Origin: Anaerolineae bacterium
GTDB lineage: Bacteria; Chloroflexota; Anaerolineae; Anaerolineales; Anaerolineaceae
DNA: 64,000 nt
Assembly: GCA_013178295.1 (NCBI GenBank)
Contig: JABLWW010000002.1
Coordinates: forward strand, 124,001-188,000
Direction of reading: 5' to 3'
Positions 17,206 to 26,748 of the stretch are shown here, in pieces. The translations under genes were made by a program, and so were the position numbers. Under the pieces are notes generated by a model, which worked only from the letters and a program-made list of their open reading frames with translations, was not told where the DNA came from and searched no databases. Within the stretch, counting starts at the first letter, position 1; every line of letters starts with the position of its first letter.

Positions 17206-19071
17206 TTATGCTGCCGCTTCGAGCAATACAGGTGTGCCGCTCTTTTTTGGCACGGGGGGCGGGAATAGCGCTTCGAACTCTTCGCGTGAGAGCGTTTCAA
17301 CTTCCAGAAGACGGTTGGCGATCAATTCCAGCTTGTCGCGGTATTCGGTCAGGATGTTTTTGGCAGTTTGATGCGCCTGGCTGACCAGACGTCGCACTTC
17401 CTGATCAATTTGTTCTGCAACGGCTTCGGAGTAGTCGCGCTGTTCAGCGATTTCACGACCAAGGAAAATCAGCTCTTCCTTTTGTCCATAGACCAGAGGG
17501 CCAAGCTCTTCGCTCATTCCCAGCCGGGTAACCATATTGCGCGCCAGTTTGGTGACACGTTCAATATCGTTTGCCGCGCCGGATGTAAAATCATCAAACA
17601 CCAGTTCTTCAGCTGTTCTGCCGCCCATCAGGCTTACCATTTCAGCAAATAGCTTTTTGCGCGACATCAACGTCCGGTCGTCTTGAGGGAGCGCAATCGT
17701 GTATCCTCCCGCCATACCCCTGGGGATGATAGACACTTTTTGCACAGGGTCGGCTTCTGGTAAGGTGTTCATGATAACGGCATGACCAGCTTCATGATAG
17801 GCGATGACCTTTTTCTCTTCTGCGCTGATGAGTCTGCTTTTTCTTTCCGGTCCAGCAATAACGCGTTCGATGGCTTCCTGGAATTCGGTTTGGCCGATCA
17901 TCTGCTTGTTGCGGCGGGCAGCAAGGATAGCAGCTTCATTAACCAAATTTTCAATATCTGCACCAACAAAACCTGGCGTAGAGCGGGCGATTTGGTTCAG
18001 ATCAACTGCCTTGTCAATGGGTTTTCCCTTGACGTGGACTTTCAGAATTTCTTCGCGCCCTTTAACATCTGGGCGGTCAAGTATGACGCGGCGGTCAAAA
18101 CGACCAGGGCGCAACAGCGCTGGGTCAAGGATATCGGGGCGGTTGGTGGCTGCCATGATGATAATATTGGTGTCAGTATCGAAACCATCCATTTCGACCA
18201 GGAGCTGGTTCAATGTTTGCTCGCGTTCGTCATGACTTCCGCCAAGACCAGCGCCTCGCTGCCGCCCAACGGCATCAATTTCATCCACAAACACAATACA
18301 GGGGGAATGCCGCTTTGCCTGATCAAAAAGGTCGCGCACGCGGCTGGCGCCTACGCCCACAAACATCTCGACAAATTCCGAGCCGGAGATAGAAAAGAAC
18401 GGCACCCCGGCTTCGCCTGAAACAGCTTTGGCAAGCAGGGTCTTTCCAGTGCCTGGAGGACCGACGAGTAGGACGCCTTTGGGGATACGGGCGCCGAGAG
18501 CAATGAATTTTTGCGGCTCACGCAAAAATTCGACAACTTCTTTTAGCTCTTCTTTGGACTCATCAGCGCCAGCAACGTCCTGAAAGGTTACGGTTGGCTG
18601 ATCACCGGTGAACATGCGGGCGCGGGATTTGCCAAATGCCATAGCTGCGTTGTTGCTTCCCTGTGCCTGACGGAAGATGAAGAAGAAGGCGGCCCCAAGA
18701 ATGATGAAAGGCAGAATATACCCTAAAGCGGTAATGATCCCCAGCCACGCGCTAGGGGGTTTAATATCAATTTTTATCTTATCGGGGGATAGTTGTTCAG
18801 GCTGCACGCCCAGCTGCAACAACTGTTCGACAAGTGTGGAGGAGCCATCTTTTGTTGATTTGCGCTGTGTGCCATCTGTAAAGGTGATGGTAAGCCTGTT
18901 TTCATCTTCAACGATCTTACTGATGGCGCCCTTTTTTACGCCTTCAGCCACCTCGTTGATGGATAATATCTCACTTGCGCTGCCCTGAGAACTGATGCTG
19001 TAGATCAACATTGACATGATGGCAACGAATAGAAGAAGGTAGATAATGTAGGATTGATTGCGTTGATTCAC
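17206..19071 (-). CDS. ftsH: ATP-dependent zinc metalloprotease FtsH
   Basis: Membrane-bound AAA+ protease of 621 residues that degrades misfolded membrane proteins and regulators. Two transmembrane helices (about 8-25 and 110-133) flank a short extracytoplasmic domain. Walker A GPPGTGKT is at 204-211, Walker [12 protein letters not shown] at 259-269, the pore loop [15 protein letters not shown] follows Walker A, and the second region of homology ends in RPGRFDR. The zinc-binding HEAGH is at 426-430. All catalytic elements are intact. A single-gene unit behind an extended -10 promoter. Confidence 0.98.
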   Translation of the reverse strand: MNQRNQSYIIYLLLFVAIMSMLIYSISSQGSASEILSINEVAEGVKKGAISKIVEDENRLTITFTDGTQRKSTKDGSSTLVEQLLQLGVQPEQLSPDKIKIDIKPPSAWLGIITALGYILPFIILGAAFFFIFRQAQGSNNAAMAFGKSRARMFTGDQPTVTFQDVAGADESKEELKEVVEFLREPQKFIALGARIPKGVLLVGPPGTGKTLLAKAVSGEAGVPFFSISGSEFVEMFVGVGASRVRDLFDQAKRHSPCIVFVDEIDAVGRQRGAGLGGSHDEREQTLNQLLVEMDGFDTDTNIIIMAATNRPDILDPALLRPGRFDRRVILDRPDVKGREEILKVHVKGKPIDKAVDLNQIARSTPGFVGADIENLVNEAAILAARRNKQMIGQTEFQEAIERVIAGPERKSRLISAEEKKVIAYHEAGHAVIMNTLPEADPVQKVSIIPRGMAGGYTIALPQDDRTLMSRKKLFAEMVSLMGGRTAEELVFDDFTSGAANDIERVTKLARNMVTRLGMSEELGPLVYGQKEELIFLGREIAEQRDYSEAVAEQIDQEVRRLVSQAHQTAKNILTEYRDKLELIANRLLEVETLSREEFEALFPPPVPKKSGTPVLLEAAA

Positions 19072-19106
19072 TAAAACCTCCGGAGAATTTCTCCAGTCTA
19101 TATCTA

Positions 19107-19115
19107 ATTATACCA
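19107..19115 (-). promoter_or_regulatory. Extended -10 promoter of ftsH
   Basis: Minus strand TGG then perfect TATAAT (19112-19107), 35 bases before the ftsH start. No convincing -35 box is present. The rest of the 134-base gap is AT-rich and shows nothing else. Confidence 0.5.
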
Positions 19116-19205
19116 ATCTAACGAACATGAATCTAGACTATATCCAGAATATTGGGAGAAATTAAGAAAAATCTTATAAGAAAATTGGAAACTTGTTAAC
19201 AAAGG

Positions 19206-20366
19206 TTATAGTTTGTGGTTTGGGGAAAGGAAAGCGTGTAACTTGTGGATATGCTGCATGTCCATTTGCGCTATTTTGACCAGATAGTCGAATTCTGACT
19301 GCATGGTTTGCGGAGAAGCTGTCATGCTTTCTGGGCGATCTGGTATATAAGTTTTGTCCAGCCAAGGTACCAGAGAGGCGCGCATCTTGATAAAATCAGA
19401 GAGCAGTTGATCCAGGTTGGTTTGGGTATGACTTGGGATTTCTGTTATAGGGATGGATTTTTGCAATAAAAAGGCTTCTGTTGATGAAACCAGCTGTGTC
19501 AGAAGGGAACATATCTGCGCATGTTCCGTCTCTGAAAGCGGGGGTGTTTGTCGGTTTCGCTTTCTCATCAGGGTATCAATGGCGGCTGGTGTGGCAGCAA
19601 GCATGGCACGCGTAGCGATGGCATTGTCAAACTGGGGTTGAATATTTGCCTTACAAATAGTATCCACCCAGGGGATTGTGCCTGCGATTTTTCCGGCACT
19701 GGCATAGGGAGATAGAACTTCTTGTAGGTCGATTTGTGTCTCATTTACCCAGTAGGTTGGAATACCAATAGCGTCTGCGGGCAAGATATCGTCGTTGAGG
19801 CTGTTGCCGATCATGACGACCGGCGTGTGATGCCAGCCGATTTGCGCCAGTATCTCCATAAAATATTCTGGATTGGGTTTGGCGAAATGGCTGTACTCAT
19901 AGGTGGTGATTAATGCAAAAGGATATTTTTCTACTGGCAACCCTGCCCAAGATAAGCGCTGATAAGTGGCTTGATATGGTACAAGCGGGTTGGTGGCGAT
20001 GATGATTTGATGCCCCTGGTCAACCAGGTATTCGATCAGTTCAACGGCGCCAGGCTGCACTTGTGTGATGTTTTTGAGATTGGGGAAGACGGTGGTGTAG
20101 AAATGGTCAATGCGTTGCTGAAGAGCTTCTTTTGACTGTTGAATAGCCGGATAAAACAGGTGATCAAAAGTTTCTTCCAGGGTCAGCTGCGGTGTCCTTT
20201 TGGTTACCATTGCCTGGCTGGCGGCGAGTATCAGCTGGATAATTTGATTCGGTGGAGCAAGGTCTGCCAGGTAATGGCTTAGAAGATAGAAATATTGTCT
20301 GATAAAGACATTAATGTCGTTTACCAGAAGCGTGCCATCAAGGTCAATTAAGACGGTTAATTTCAA
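19206..20366 (-). CDS. HAD family hydrolase with an extra C-terminal helical domain
   Basis: Residues 1-235 are a haloacid dehalogenase-type phosphatase. Motif I is IDLDGTLL with the nucleophile Asp, the second motif is IIIATNP, the Lys is in HFAKPNPEYF, and the last acidic motif is VMIGNSLNDDILPADAIG. A helical cap lies between motifs I and II. Residues 240-386 form a helical extension with no obvious partner motif; the repeating helices faintly recall DinB-like bundles, which I cannot confirm. Start is TTG 20366 immediately before the first strand, with a weak AAGGG upstream. Substrate unknown. EF-P lies 108 bases upstream on the same strand. Confidence 0.83.
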   Translation of the reverse strand: MKLTVLIDLDGTLLVNDINVFIRQYFYLLSHYLADLAPPNQIIQLILAASQAMVTKRTPQLTLEETFDHLFYPAIQQSKEALQQRIDHFYTTVFPNLKNITQVQPGAVELIEYLVDQGHQIIIATNPLVPYQATYQRLSWAGLPVEKYPFALITTYEYSHFAKPNPEYFMEILAQIGWHHTPVVMIGNSLNDDILPADAIGIPTYWVNETQIDLQEVLSPYASAGKIAGTIPWVDTICKANIQPQFDNAIATRAMLAATPAAIDTLMRKRNRQTPPLSETEHAQICSLLTQLVSSTEAFLLQKSIPITEIPSHTQTNLDQLLSDFIKMRASLVPWLDKTYIPDRPESMTASPQTMQSEFDYLVKIAQMDMQHIHKLHAFLSPNHKL

Positions 20367-20474
20367 AATCCAGCCCTTATCCTAGGATGAGTTTGCGTTG
20401 GATATGGGTAGCTTCAAAGATGTAGCTGCCTCATTACAGGGGAAGGCAGGCGCAGAAACGCGAGGATTCCAGCG

Positions 20475-21032
20475 TTATACACGGGTAACGTAGGTGCCTG
20501 TACGCGTATCCACACGGATGGTATCACCCTCGTTGACGAATTGCGGTACCTCTACCAGGGCTCCTGTCTCAACGGTCACTTTTTTGGTTACACCTGTGGC
20601 GGTATCCCCGCGCACTGCCGCTTCAGCCTGAACGACTTTCAACTCTACGGTGTTGGGAAGTTCGATATCAATGGGTTCGTTTTTATAGAAAGTCAGCTTG
20701 ACTTCCATCTGCTCCTTGAGCCACTGTGCCGAATCGGCGACCAGCTTTTTGGGCACGCTGGGCTGTTCAAACGTTTCAAGGTCCATGAAATAATAGAATT
20801 CACCGTCATTGTATAAATACTGCACATTGTGATAATCCAGACGCATATCCTGGACGCGGTCGCCAGAGGTGAAAGTCTTTTCAAGCGTGGTGCCGCTACG
20901 CAGATCACGGGCTTTGATGCGAATGGTTGCATTGCCACGCCCGGGCTTGTGGTGGCTGTACTCCAGCACCTTGTATAAATTGCCATCCAGTTCGAAAGTT
21001 ACGCCTTTTCTTAAATCATTAACGTCAATCAT
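20475..21032 (-). CDS. efp: Translation elongation factor P
   Basis: 185 residues, normal length, three beta-barrel domains. EF-P enters the ribosomal E site and relieves stalling at polyproline runs. The tip of the domain I loop reads HHKPGRGNA, with Arg at residue 32 where many bacteria have a modified Lys. The C-terminal signature VPQFVNEGDTIRVDTRTG is complete. Start ATG 21032 has AAGGA. No modification enzyme (EarP or EpmA type) is encoded in the window. A need for EF-P fits the Pro-rich surface proteins next door. Confidence 0.98.
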   Translation of the reverse strand: MIDVNDLRKGVTFELDGNLYKVLEYSHHKPGRGNATIRIKARDLRSGTTLEKTFTSGDRVQDMRLDYHNVQYLYNDGEFYYFMDLETFEQPSVPKKLVADSAQWLKEQMEVKLTFYKNEPIDIELPNTVELKVVQAEAAVRGDTATGVTKKVTVETGALVEVPQFVNEGDTIRVDTRTGTYVTRV

Positions 21033-21204
21033 ATTCTATCCTTAGAGCATGCATAATTGAATAACGACCCGATTATAAAGCAGGGCAATTTTTGTGGCAA
21101 GTGAAAACTTCGAGCATTAAAGCGCAATAATATACGTTTTGGGCAGGGTCGTTCTGTTGGATATTCCCTAACAATTCTGTAAACACGGTTACCGGGTACG
21201 CGTA

Positions 21205-21233
21205 TTGACTTTTGATGTTCGATAGAGTAACAT
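21205..21233 (+). promoter_or_regulatory. Candidate promoter of the tadE-tadG surface-protein unit
   Basis: TTGACT (21205-21210, 5 of 6), 17-base spacer and TAACAT (21228-21233, 4 of 6), about 31 bases before the first pilus gene. It lies in the 231-base gap between efp and tadE; nothing else was recognised there. Confidence 0.5.
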
Positions 21234-21263
21234 AAAAATTATTATGCGTTCTATCTAAATTCA

Positions 21264-22019
21264 ATGATCAGGACTCATCGAGTACGTGCTTTTCACTTTG
21301 GAACGCACCAGCATGGTCAATCATTTGTCGAAATGGCGATTATCCTGCCCATACTCCTGCTGGTGCTATTAGGGGTGGTAGAAGTCGCACTGTATATCGC
21401 CCGCTATATGGATATTCTTGATCTGACACGCGAAGCGGCTCGCTTTGCTTCTGTGCGTGATCCATTTGAAATTAGACCAGCGGATGCTTCGAATCCCCTA
21501 TGGGATCAGGATTGCTCCACACCCGGCAGATTTGATTTTTACTATGATACGGCATGTTTATTTTCACCGCCAGCTGGCTCTCCGACCTGTACAAGCTCCA
21601 CATTCTGCAATGGTTTTAACCGTTTTGCTCCTCTGAACCCCGCTACAGATGATATTTTGATTTCGGTGTATACGGTTACCAATAACCAAGTGTCCAACGT
21701 CTGGCCATCAACCGGGTACTGGGTGTTTTCTGACCATGACAGCGATGTGGATCACAACGGGAACTGGACGAGGAATTGCGACGGCAGTCCTTCTGAGGCA
21801 GGTCCTTACTATTCTGTTGACCGCGTAAATGCCCATTTATCACAGACAAGCGGTGCGTTACCCAATAAGGGTTTTGTGGCTGTAGAATACTTTTACTGTC
21901 ATGAGCAGGCCTTGAACTTACCAATGTTTACGTTATTTGTTTCTAACCCGGTGAAGATCCATGCATACTCGCTTATGCCTTTACCTGCTGCGCAACCGAC
22001 AGCGACGCCAATACCCTAA
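21264..22019 (+). CDS. TadE-like pseudopilin-type protein
   Basis: A 251-residue protein with the TadE/TadG N-terminal signature: GQSFVEMAIILPILLLVLLG, a Glu five residues into the hydrophobic helix as in pseudopilins (about residues 18-45), then an exported domain. The outer part has several Cys (DQDCS, TACL, SPTCTSSTFC, YFYCHEQ) that could form disulfides. Such minor subunits help assemble Tad (Flp) pili. No clear ribosome site precedes ATG 21264. The gene overlaps the following tadG-like gene by 59 bases, so the order is operonic. Confidence 0.85.
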   Translation: MIRTHRVRAFHFGTHQHGQSFVEMAIILPILLLVLLGVVEVALYIARYMDILDLTREAARFASVRDPFEIRPADASNPLWDQDCSTPGRFDFYYDTACLFSPPAGSPTCTSSTFCNGFNRFAPLNPATDDILISVYTVTNNQVSNVWPSTGYWVFSDHDSDVDHNGNWTRNCDGSPSEAGPYYSVDRVNAHLSQTSGALPNKGFVAVEYFYCHEQALNLPMFTLFVSNPVKIHAYSLMPLPAAQPTATPIP

Positions 22020-23904
22020 AGAGGGCTATACCCCACCGCAGCCTCTTTTTACTTTTCAAAAAAAGGGAAGGCGGAGCGAAAAGGGGCAGGTGTTGGTGAT
22101 CTTTGCTGTGGTAGCGCTTGTCTTGCTGTTTTTCACCGGTCTTGCCCTCGATGCAGGTTCGGTGTATGTAACCCATGCGCAGCTCAAGCGGGCTGTGGAT
22201 GCGGCGGCGGTCTCAGCTGCCAATGCCTTCAAGCGCAATGACCCGAGTGAGACGCTTCCGGAACGCATGCAACGTATGCAGAAGGCGGCTGAAGAGGTTT
22301 TGAGATTGCAGAACGTGGACATGTCCACTGTGGACATGCGCGTTTATATTTGTGATGCAGATGGCGATGGCTATCGTGATGTCAGTCTTCAGTCGCTTGT
22401 GCCTTTATTTTACAATCGCTGCCCCAATACCAATCCTTTTGATCCGGATGCTCCCCAATCCAGAAAGCTAGTGTGGGTGGAGGCAAAGCAGCAAGCTCCT
22501 CTCTACTTTCTCCATTTACTTGGTTTCAGCAGCATTACGCTACAGACAGATGCCATTGCCGAGGCGGCTCCTCTCAATGTTGTGTTGGTTTTTGATACAT
22601 CCGAGTCGATGGCAAATGAAACGCCGGGTTTTGTGATTGGCGATTTTGATCCCAGCACGTGTAATGCTGCCAATAGTTGTGAGCCGATGCGCAAAGCAAA
22701 AGATGCTGCGAAGGCATTGCTGAGTACGTTGTATCAGGGATATGACCAGGTTGGGGTTGTTACGTATGATAACCGGGCGGTTACCAGATTGAATCTCACA
22801 TACAACCTTTTCCCCAGTCAAGGAAGCCCCAATGCGGAAAATGTTATCGATTCCATTTATGTACATGACGATGCCCCCATTGTGCGGATGTGGAGCAACT
22901 GGTGGGGAATTCATGATGCTTTTAATCCGGTCAATCCAGAAGACCGAGACGGTGATACGCTGGATACAGATTCGATGCCCTACACTTGCCCGAATTTTGT
23001 TGCAGATCCGGTGTGCCATGACCCGCCGCAGCCTGGAGATGATCCGATGTGCGACCGCTGGTGGTCGGTGGCAGAAGGTGCCCCTGATATCTACGGGTGG
23101 GGAGGGGTACCCTGCGACAGTGGCACCATGTTTGATGCATACGATTGGGATGGTAATCGCATGTATAGCTCTGCTGATGATGCCGCGGCGCGGGCATGGC
23201 TGCAAAGCTATGGCGTTGATCCCAGCTCCGCTGAAGCCGGATATGCGCTTTCTCCTCTTTCTACCTGCGGCGGATGTGGTATTCGCGAGGCTTCCAACCT
23301 TTTGCGCTCCGAAGGGCGTTCCGGGGCAGTGTGGGTGATTATTTTCCTCTCGGATGGGACGGTGAATCTGAGCGATAGCCGCGCCACCAACAGCCAGATA
23401 CCTGTTTCTTACGCCAACGGGTTTTGCAGCGGCGGTATGGGAAGCCAATTCTGGAGAGATTATTGTATTGATTACTCATTTCTGCCGCGCTATTGTATTG
23501 ATTCGTCTTCAGCCACATGTCCGCCAAATACTACTTGGGAGGACCCTGCCACCACACCTTATAACTCGCTGCATTACAGCACAATGGATTATGCCCGTGA
23601 TATGGTAGATCAGGCTGCGCTGACCAAATCGTTGAATCCAAACGAACCGGCAGGAAATGACATCGCAATTTATGTGATTGGGCTTGGCGATGCGGGTGAC
23701 GTGATCGGCACGGAGCCAATTGGGGAGTTATTCCTGCGCTATATGGCTGCGGTGGGGGATGATGGCGATCGGACGACAGATCCCTGTCATGGCGTCGCTA
23801 ATAAAAGAAAATGTGGTAATTACTATTATGCGCCAACGGGCAATCAGCTGCTACCCATTTTTGAAGATATTGCCAGCCGGATTTATACCAGAATCAGGGA
23901 ATAG
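21961..23904 (+). CDS. TadG-like pilus protein with von Willebrand factor A domain
   Basis: A 647-residue exported protein. One transmembrane helix at about 43-65 (GQVLVIFAVVALVLLFFTG) is followed by LDAGSVYVTHAQLKRAVDAAAVSAANAF, the Tad N-terminal helix seen in TadG (positions about 66-92). From about residue 205 comes a vWA domain: the metal-ion site DTSESM (DxSxS), VVTYDNRA and IIFLSDGTVN supply the MIDAS residues. Inserts rich in Cys, Asp and Trp interrupt it. Known TadG proteins with vWA domains are thought to act in surface adhesion. Start ATG 21961 lies in the 3' end of the TadE-like gene. Confidence 0.85.
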   Translation: MHTRLCLYLLRNRQRRQYPKEGYTPPQPLFTFQKKGRRSEKGQVLVIFAVVALVLLFFTGLALDAGSVYVTHAQLKRAVDAAAVSAANAFKRNDPSETLPERMQRMQKAAEEVLRLQNVDMSTVDMRVYICDADGDGYRDVSLQSLVPLFYNRCPNTNPFDPDAPQSRKLVWVEAKQQAPLYFLHLLGFSSITLQTDAIAEAAPLNVVLVFDTSESMANETPGFVIGDFDPSTCNAANSCEPMRKAKDAAKALLSTLYQGYDQVGVVTYDNRAVTRLNLTYNLFPSQGSPNAENVIDSIYVHDDAPIVRMWSNWWGIHDAFNPVNPEDRDGDTLDTDSMPYTCPNFVADPVCHDPPQPGDDPMCDRWWSVAEGAPDIYGWGGVPCDSGTMFDAYDWDGNRMYSSADDAAARAWLQSYGVDPSSAEAGYALSPLSTCGGCGIREASNLLRSEGRSGAVWVIIFLSDGTVNLSDSRATNSQIPVSYANGFCSGGMGSQFWRDYCIDYSFLPRYCIDSSSATCPPNTTWEDPATTPYNSLHYSTMDYARDMVDQAALTKSLNPNEPAGNDIAIYVIGLGDAGDVIGTEPIGELFLRYMAAVGDDGDRTTDPCHGVANKRKCGNYYYAPTGNQLLPIFEDIASRIYTRIRE

Positions 23905-23909
23905 CGCCT

Positions 23910-26042
23910 ATGAACGAGTTAGAACATACTCACTCTGAGTTGAACGAGCCTTTACCATTAGGCTCTTACCGGGTGCGAATTCGTCTGGGGGCGGTGAAAG
24001 AACTGTTCCATATTTCGAAATCTAAAGCCCAGGCATTTGTTGAATTTGCGTTGGTCATTCCCATTCTGCTGCTGCTTATTTTTGGAATCATTGAATTTGG
24101 TAGACTGCTTTTTGCTTATCTGGCACTTGAGAACGGGGCGCGTTTTGCGATTCGATATGCTTCCACGGGGAACTATAATGCAGCTTTTTGCGAACAGGCA
24201 GGGCAGGTTCTGGGGCTAAAGGTGCAGGACTATCTTGACGGGGCGTATGACTGCAATATCCCAATTTTTTATCCAGGTTCTTCACCGCGCGTCAGGGTGC
24301 CGGACGCCGAAGAAAATTCATCTCTTCTGCAAGACTGGGCGCGGCTGCCTTCAGTGCGTGAGGCGGCGTTGGCAGGAGCTACTGGGATCGCATGGGACCC
24401 GGATCCGGCAGTTTCGGGGGATTATATTGCCTATCTTTCCAACGCAGGCTCGGTGCTTTCACAGGATTATCGCGGCAACCCTGGTGCAAAAGGATACTTC
24501 AACATGACGGCTTGTTCAAACCGCTTTGATCCGGAAGACCACACTGCGTTTCAGTTTAATCCTAATCCCTTCTATTATGAGCCTCATCCTGCTGGTGAGG
24601 AAGAACAGTACAGATTTCCTGAGTACTGCCAGCAGATCAATACAGATACGGGGCAGGTTGTCCGATATATTGATGACGTGGGGGGACCGGGCAACCGTGT
24701 GCGTATTGTTCTGACCTACCGCCACAATTTGATCACCCCTCTTATCAGTAACTGGTGGCCTACGGTGCGGCTCACTGCTGTTCGGGAGGGGGTGGTTGAG
24801 CAATTCCGCACTTCGCGTGTGGTTGGTTTGGCGGATCCGATTGTGCTGGCGCATACATATACACCCAGACCACATACGCCTACCAATACGCTGACGCCGA
24901 CGATTACCCGGACGCCGACAATCACACCCACGCGAACAGCTACAGCAACGGCCACCAGCACTCCCTTGCCAAACTGCAACATGCTGGTTGTCAGCCCCAG
25001 TGAATCTTTGCGGGTGAAAAATAACCGAGACCTGGAGGTTTTCCTCTATAATACTTCTCTCAACTACTCGGTTACGTTGACGGGCACAAATGGCACCTGG
25101 CTTACAGACTGGCATGCAGCAGCAGGTGAAAGTAAGTCGCTTGTTCCACAGGTGAGAGAATACGGTTGGAACGCGGGTGGTTACAGCACATTTTATACGC
25201 TGCCTACTGCTCAACGTGTGTCGCTGTCCAGTCCGGGCACATCATGGAATCACGATTTTGGAACGGTCAAAGTGATTGAACCTAATTGGAGCGGCTACTT
25301 TGTTACCCGTTTCCAATCTGATGCCTTTAAGAAACAGACCTTTGTTTCTCCAGACTGGCCCACGTACTCGTTTGTTTATTATCATGGTTCGGACTTTCGA
25401 ATTACGGTACGGTATACTATCGGTGGGTTATCTTGCAGCCAGACGGTAACGGGGTTGCAAGGCCCTGTTATTCAGCCGACGGTGATTGCCAGCGGCAGCA
25501 CCATCGCGGTGGACGCTGGCGCTTCGGCCGCGCGCGGTATGGACACGGTATTTTTCACCGTTTTTAACAGTAGCGGTGTGATGGTGCATAAGCAGCAAGA
25601 ATCCAGTCCCAAATATTGTATCTTTGGTGGTGATAACCCCTGTACTACCAGGAGGATTTATCTGGATACGTGGAGTACGGGCGCGGTGATCGAGCCTGGC
25701 ACTTATACGGTGAGCATCATTGCGCGTGATGCGGGTGTGGATAAATATTCCACGCGGGTTGAGATACCGCTTGTTGTGCAGCAGGTGAACACGCCAACGT
25801 TAACCAGAACTGTGCCCACGCGCACCGCCACTGCGACTGTTCCGACACCCACGCGTACTGCGACTGTGCCCACGCGCACGTTTACCGCCACTGTTCCGTC
25901 ACGTACGCCGACTGCCACTGTTCCTTCACGGACTCCAACGCGGACATCCACGGCTACCGTAACGCCGGTTAACACTATTACGCCTACAACGACAATTACC
26001 CCAACTCCCACCCTCTCGCTGACACCCAAAAAGATTGGGTGA
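23910..26042 (+). CDS. TadE-like surface protein with Thr/Pro-rich linker and tail
   Basis: A 710-residue protein. A charged N-terminus (1-42) precedes the TadE helix AQAFVEFALVIPILLLLIFG (about 40-65) with EFGRLLFAYLALENGAR. A cysteine-containing exported domain runs to about residue 310, followed by a first Thr/Pro-rich linker (about 315-352), a second domain (about 353-625) and a repetitive Thr/Pro/Arg tail to the end (about 628-706). The tail is rich in PTRTATATVP-type units and probably extends across the cell wall; glycosylation is possible but not shown. There is no LPxTG sorting signal. It starts 5 bases after the tadG-like gene and ends before a strong terminator. Confidence 0.82.
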   Translation: MNELEHTHSELNEPLPLGSYRVRIRLGAVKELFHISKSKAQAFVEFALVIPILLLLIFGIIEFGRLLFAYLALENGARFAIRYASTGNYNAAFCEQAGQVLGLKVQDYLDGAYDCNIPIFYPGSSPRVRVPDAEENSSLLQDWARLPSVREAALAGATGIAWDPDPAVSGDYIAYLSNAGSVLSQDYRGNPGAKGYFNMTACSNRFDPEDHTAFQFNPNPFYYEPHPAGEEEQYRFPEYCQQINTDTGQVVRYIDDVGGPGNRVRIVLTYRHNLITPLISNWWPTVRLTAVREGVVEQFRTSRVVGLADPIVLAHTYTPRPHTPTNTLTPTITRTPTITPTRTATATATSTPLPNCNMLVVSPSESLRVKNNRDLEVFLYNTSLNYSVTLTGTNGTWLTDWHAAAGESKSLVPQVREYGWNAGGYSTFYTLPTAQRVSLSSPGTSWNHDFGTVKVIEPNWSGYFVTRFQSDAFKKQTFVSPDWPTYSFVYYHGSDFRITVRYTIGGLSCSQTVTGLQGPVIQPTVIASGSTIAVDAGASAARGMDTVFFTVFNSSGVMVHKQQESSPKYCIFGGDNPCTTRRIYLDTWSTGAVIEPGTYTVSIIARDAGVDKYSTRVEIPLVVQQVNTPTLTRTVPTRTATATVPTPTRTATVPTRTFTATVPSRTPTATVPSRTPTRTSTATVTPVNTITPTTTITPTPTLSLTPKKIG
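24855..24965 (+). repeat. Thr/Pro-rich linker-coding repeat
   Basis: Short degenerate units encode TPT-x-TPT steps (for example TPTNTLTPTITRTPTITPT) between two folded domains of the TadE-like protein. The repetition is in the protein pattern and loosely in the DNA (acgccgac and similar). Confidence 0.6.
25790..26030 (+). repeat. Thr/Pro-rich tail-coding tandem repeat
   Basis: About 240 bases with a recurring unit like gccactgttccg followed by (t/a)cacg(c/g/t)ac, encoding ATVPTRT/ATVPSRT steps. Roughly five related copies, followed by TPTTTITPTPT. Copy number could vary between strains by slippage. Confidence 0.65.
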
Positions 26043-26070
26043 TGGACTGTGGACTGTGAAATGGGAAAGC

Positions 26071-26107
26071 AAACAAAAAAGACCGGCGCAGCCGGTCTTT
26101 TTTGTTT
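26071..26107. terminator. Bidirectional Rho-independent terminator between the Tad surface genes and hpf
   Basis: A perfect 17-base stem (26071-26087 with 26091-26107) with a 3-base loop. The GACCGGC/GCCGGTC core is flanked by A-run and T-run, so it can stop transcripts from both converging sides. Confidence 0.92.
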
Positions 26108-26122
26108 TGTATGGCAAATTTT

Positions 26123-26680
26123 TTATCTCAGTTTGGGTTCGATCAACCCATAAGTTCCATCACGCCGTCGGTATAAGACGTTGATGTTGTTTGTGTTGAT
26201 GTTGTAGAAAATGAAAAAGTTTTCATGCCCCAGCAAGGTCATTTGCTCCAGTGCTTCGATTTCATCCATAGGTATCAGGGCGAACTCCTTGCGCCTTGCG
26301 ATGACTGGGCGCTGCTCGGTTTCTGTTGTGATGGGTTCTGCCATTGCTTCGGACAAGGGTTCACCACCGCGCCCGCGCTGACGTTTGCCTTTGAAGCGTT
26401 CGATTTGGCGTTGTATTTTGTCCAGAGAGGCGTCCACAGCGGTAAAGATGTCGTCAGAGCGCTCTTCTGCGCGCAGGATATATCCTTTGCCATGAATAGT
26501 GATTTGAGCGACAAAGCGGTCAGAGGCACTGCGCGCTGATTTTACAAAAGCTAAATCCACCCGTGTCTCATCAATATCGTTCAAAAAGCGATCTAATTTT
26601 GTGACTTTTTTGGAGATGTACTCGTTGAGACGGTCAGTGATATCCATATTTTTAGTTGCAATATTGATTTGAAAGGTCAT
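26123..26680 (-). CDS. hpf: Ribosome hibernation promoting factor, long form
   Basis: 185 residues. Residues 1-105 are the RaiA/HPF beta-alpha domain (TFQINIATKNMDITDRLNEY, KLDRFLNDI), which occupies the decoding site of idle ribosomes. A charged linker (KGKRQRGRGG) is followed by the C-terminal domain from about 125 (VIARRKEFALIPMDEIEALEQM, GHENFFIFYN, VLYRRRDGTYGLIEP), which pairs two 30S subunits into 100S dimers. The open frame extends to 26716, but ATG 26680 has a perfect AGGAGG site. Downstream of comF; probably stationary-phase controlled, although no such signal was seen. Confidence 0.96.
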   Translation of the reverse strand: MTFQINIATKNMDITDRLNEYISKKVTKLDRFLNDIDETRVDLAFVKSARSASDRFVAQITIHGKGYILRAEERSDDIFTAVDASLDKIQRQIERFKGKRQRGRGGEPLSEAMAEPITTETEQRPVIARRKEFALIPMDEIEALEQMTLLGHENFFIFYNINTNNINVLYRRRDGTYGLIEPKLR

Positions 26681-26748
26681 TTTACCTCCTAAGAAAAGAA
26701 TGAGAGATACACCCAATTTGATGAGGACATTGCTGCCAGCGCATATTC

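Noticed and set aside
21033-21263. Possible small gene on the minus strand between efp and tadE
   Set aside because: The 63-residue frame has no ribosome site or domain and covers a likely promoter for tadE.
22540-23448. 302-residue open frame antisense to the tadG-like gene
   Set aside because: Shadow of a real gene with vWA and Tad motifs; no ribosome site or recognisable domain.
21782-26029. Repetitive Thr/Pro region considered as a CRISPR or other DNA repeat array
   Set aside because: Units are short, degenerate and in codon phase inside one gene; no spacers and no cas genes.
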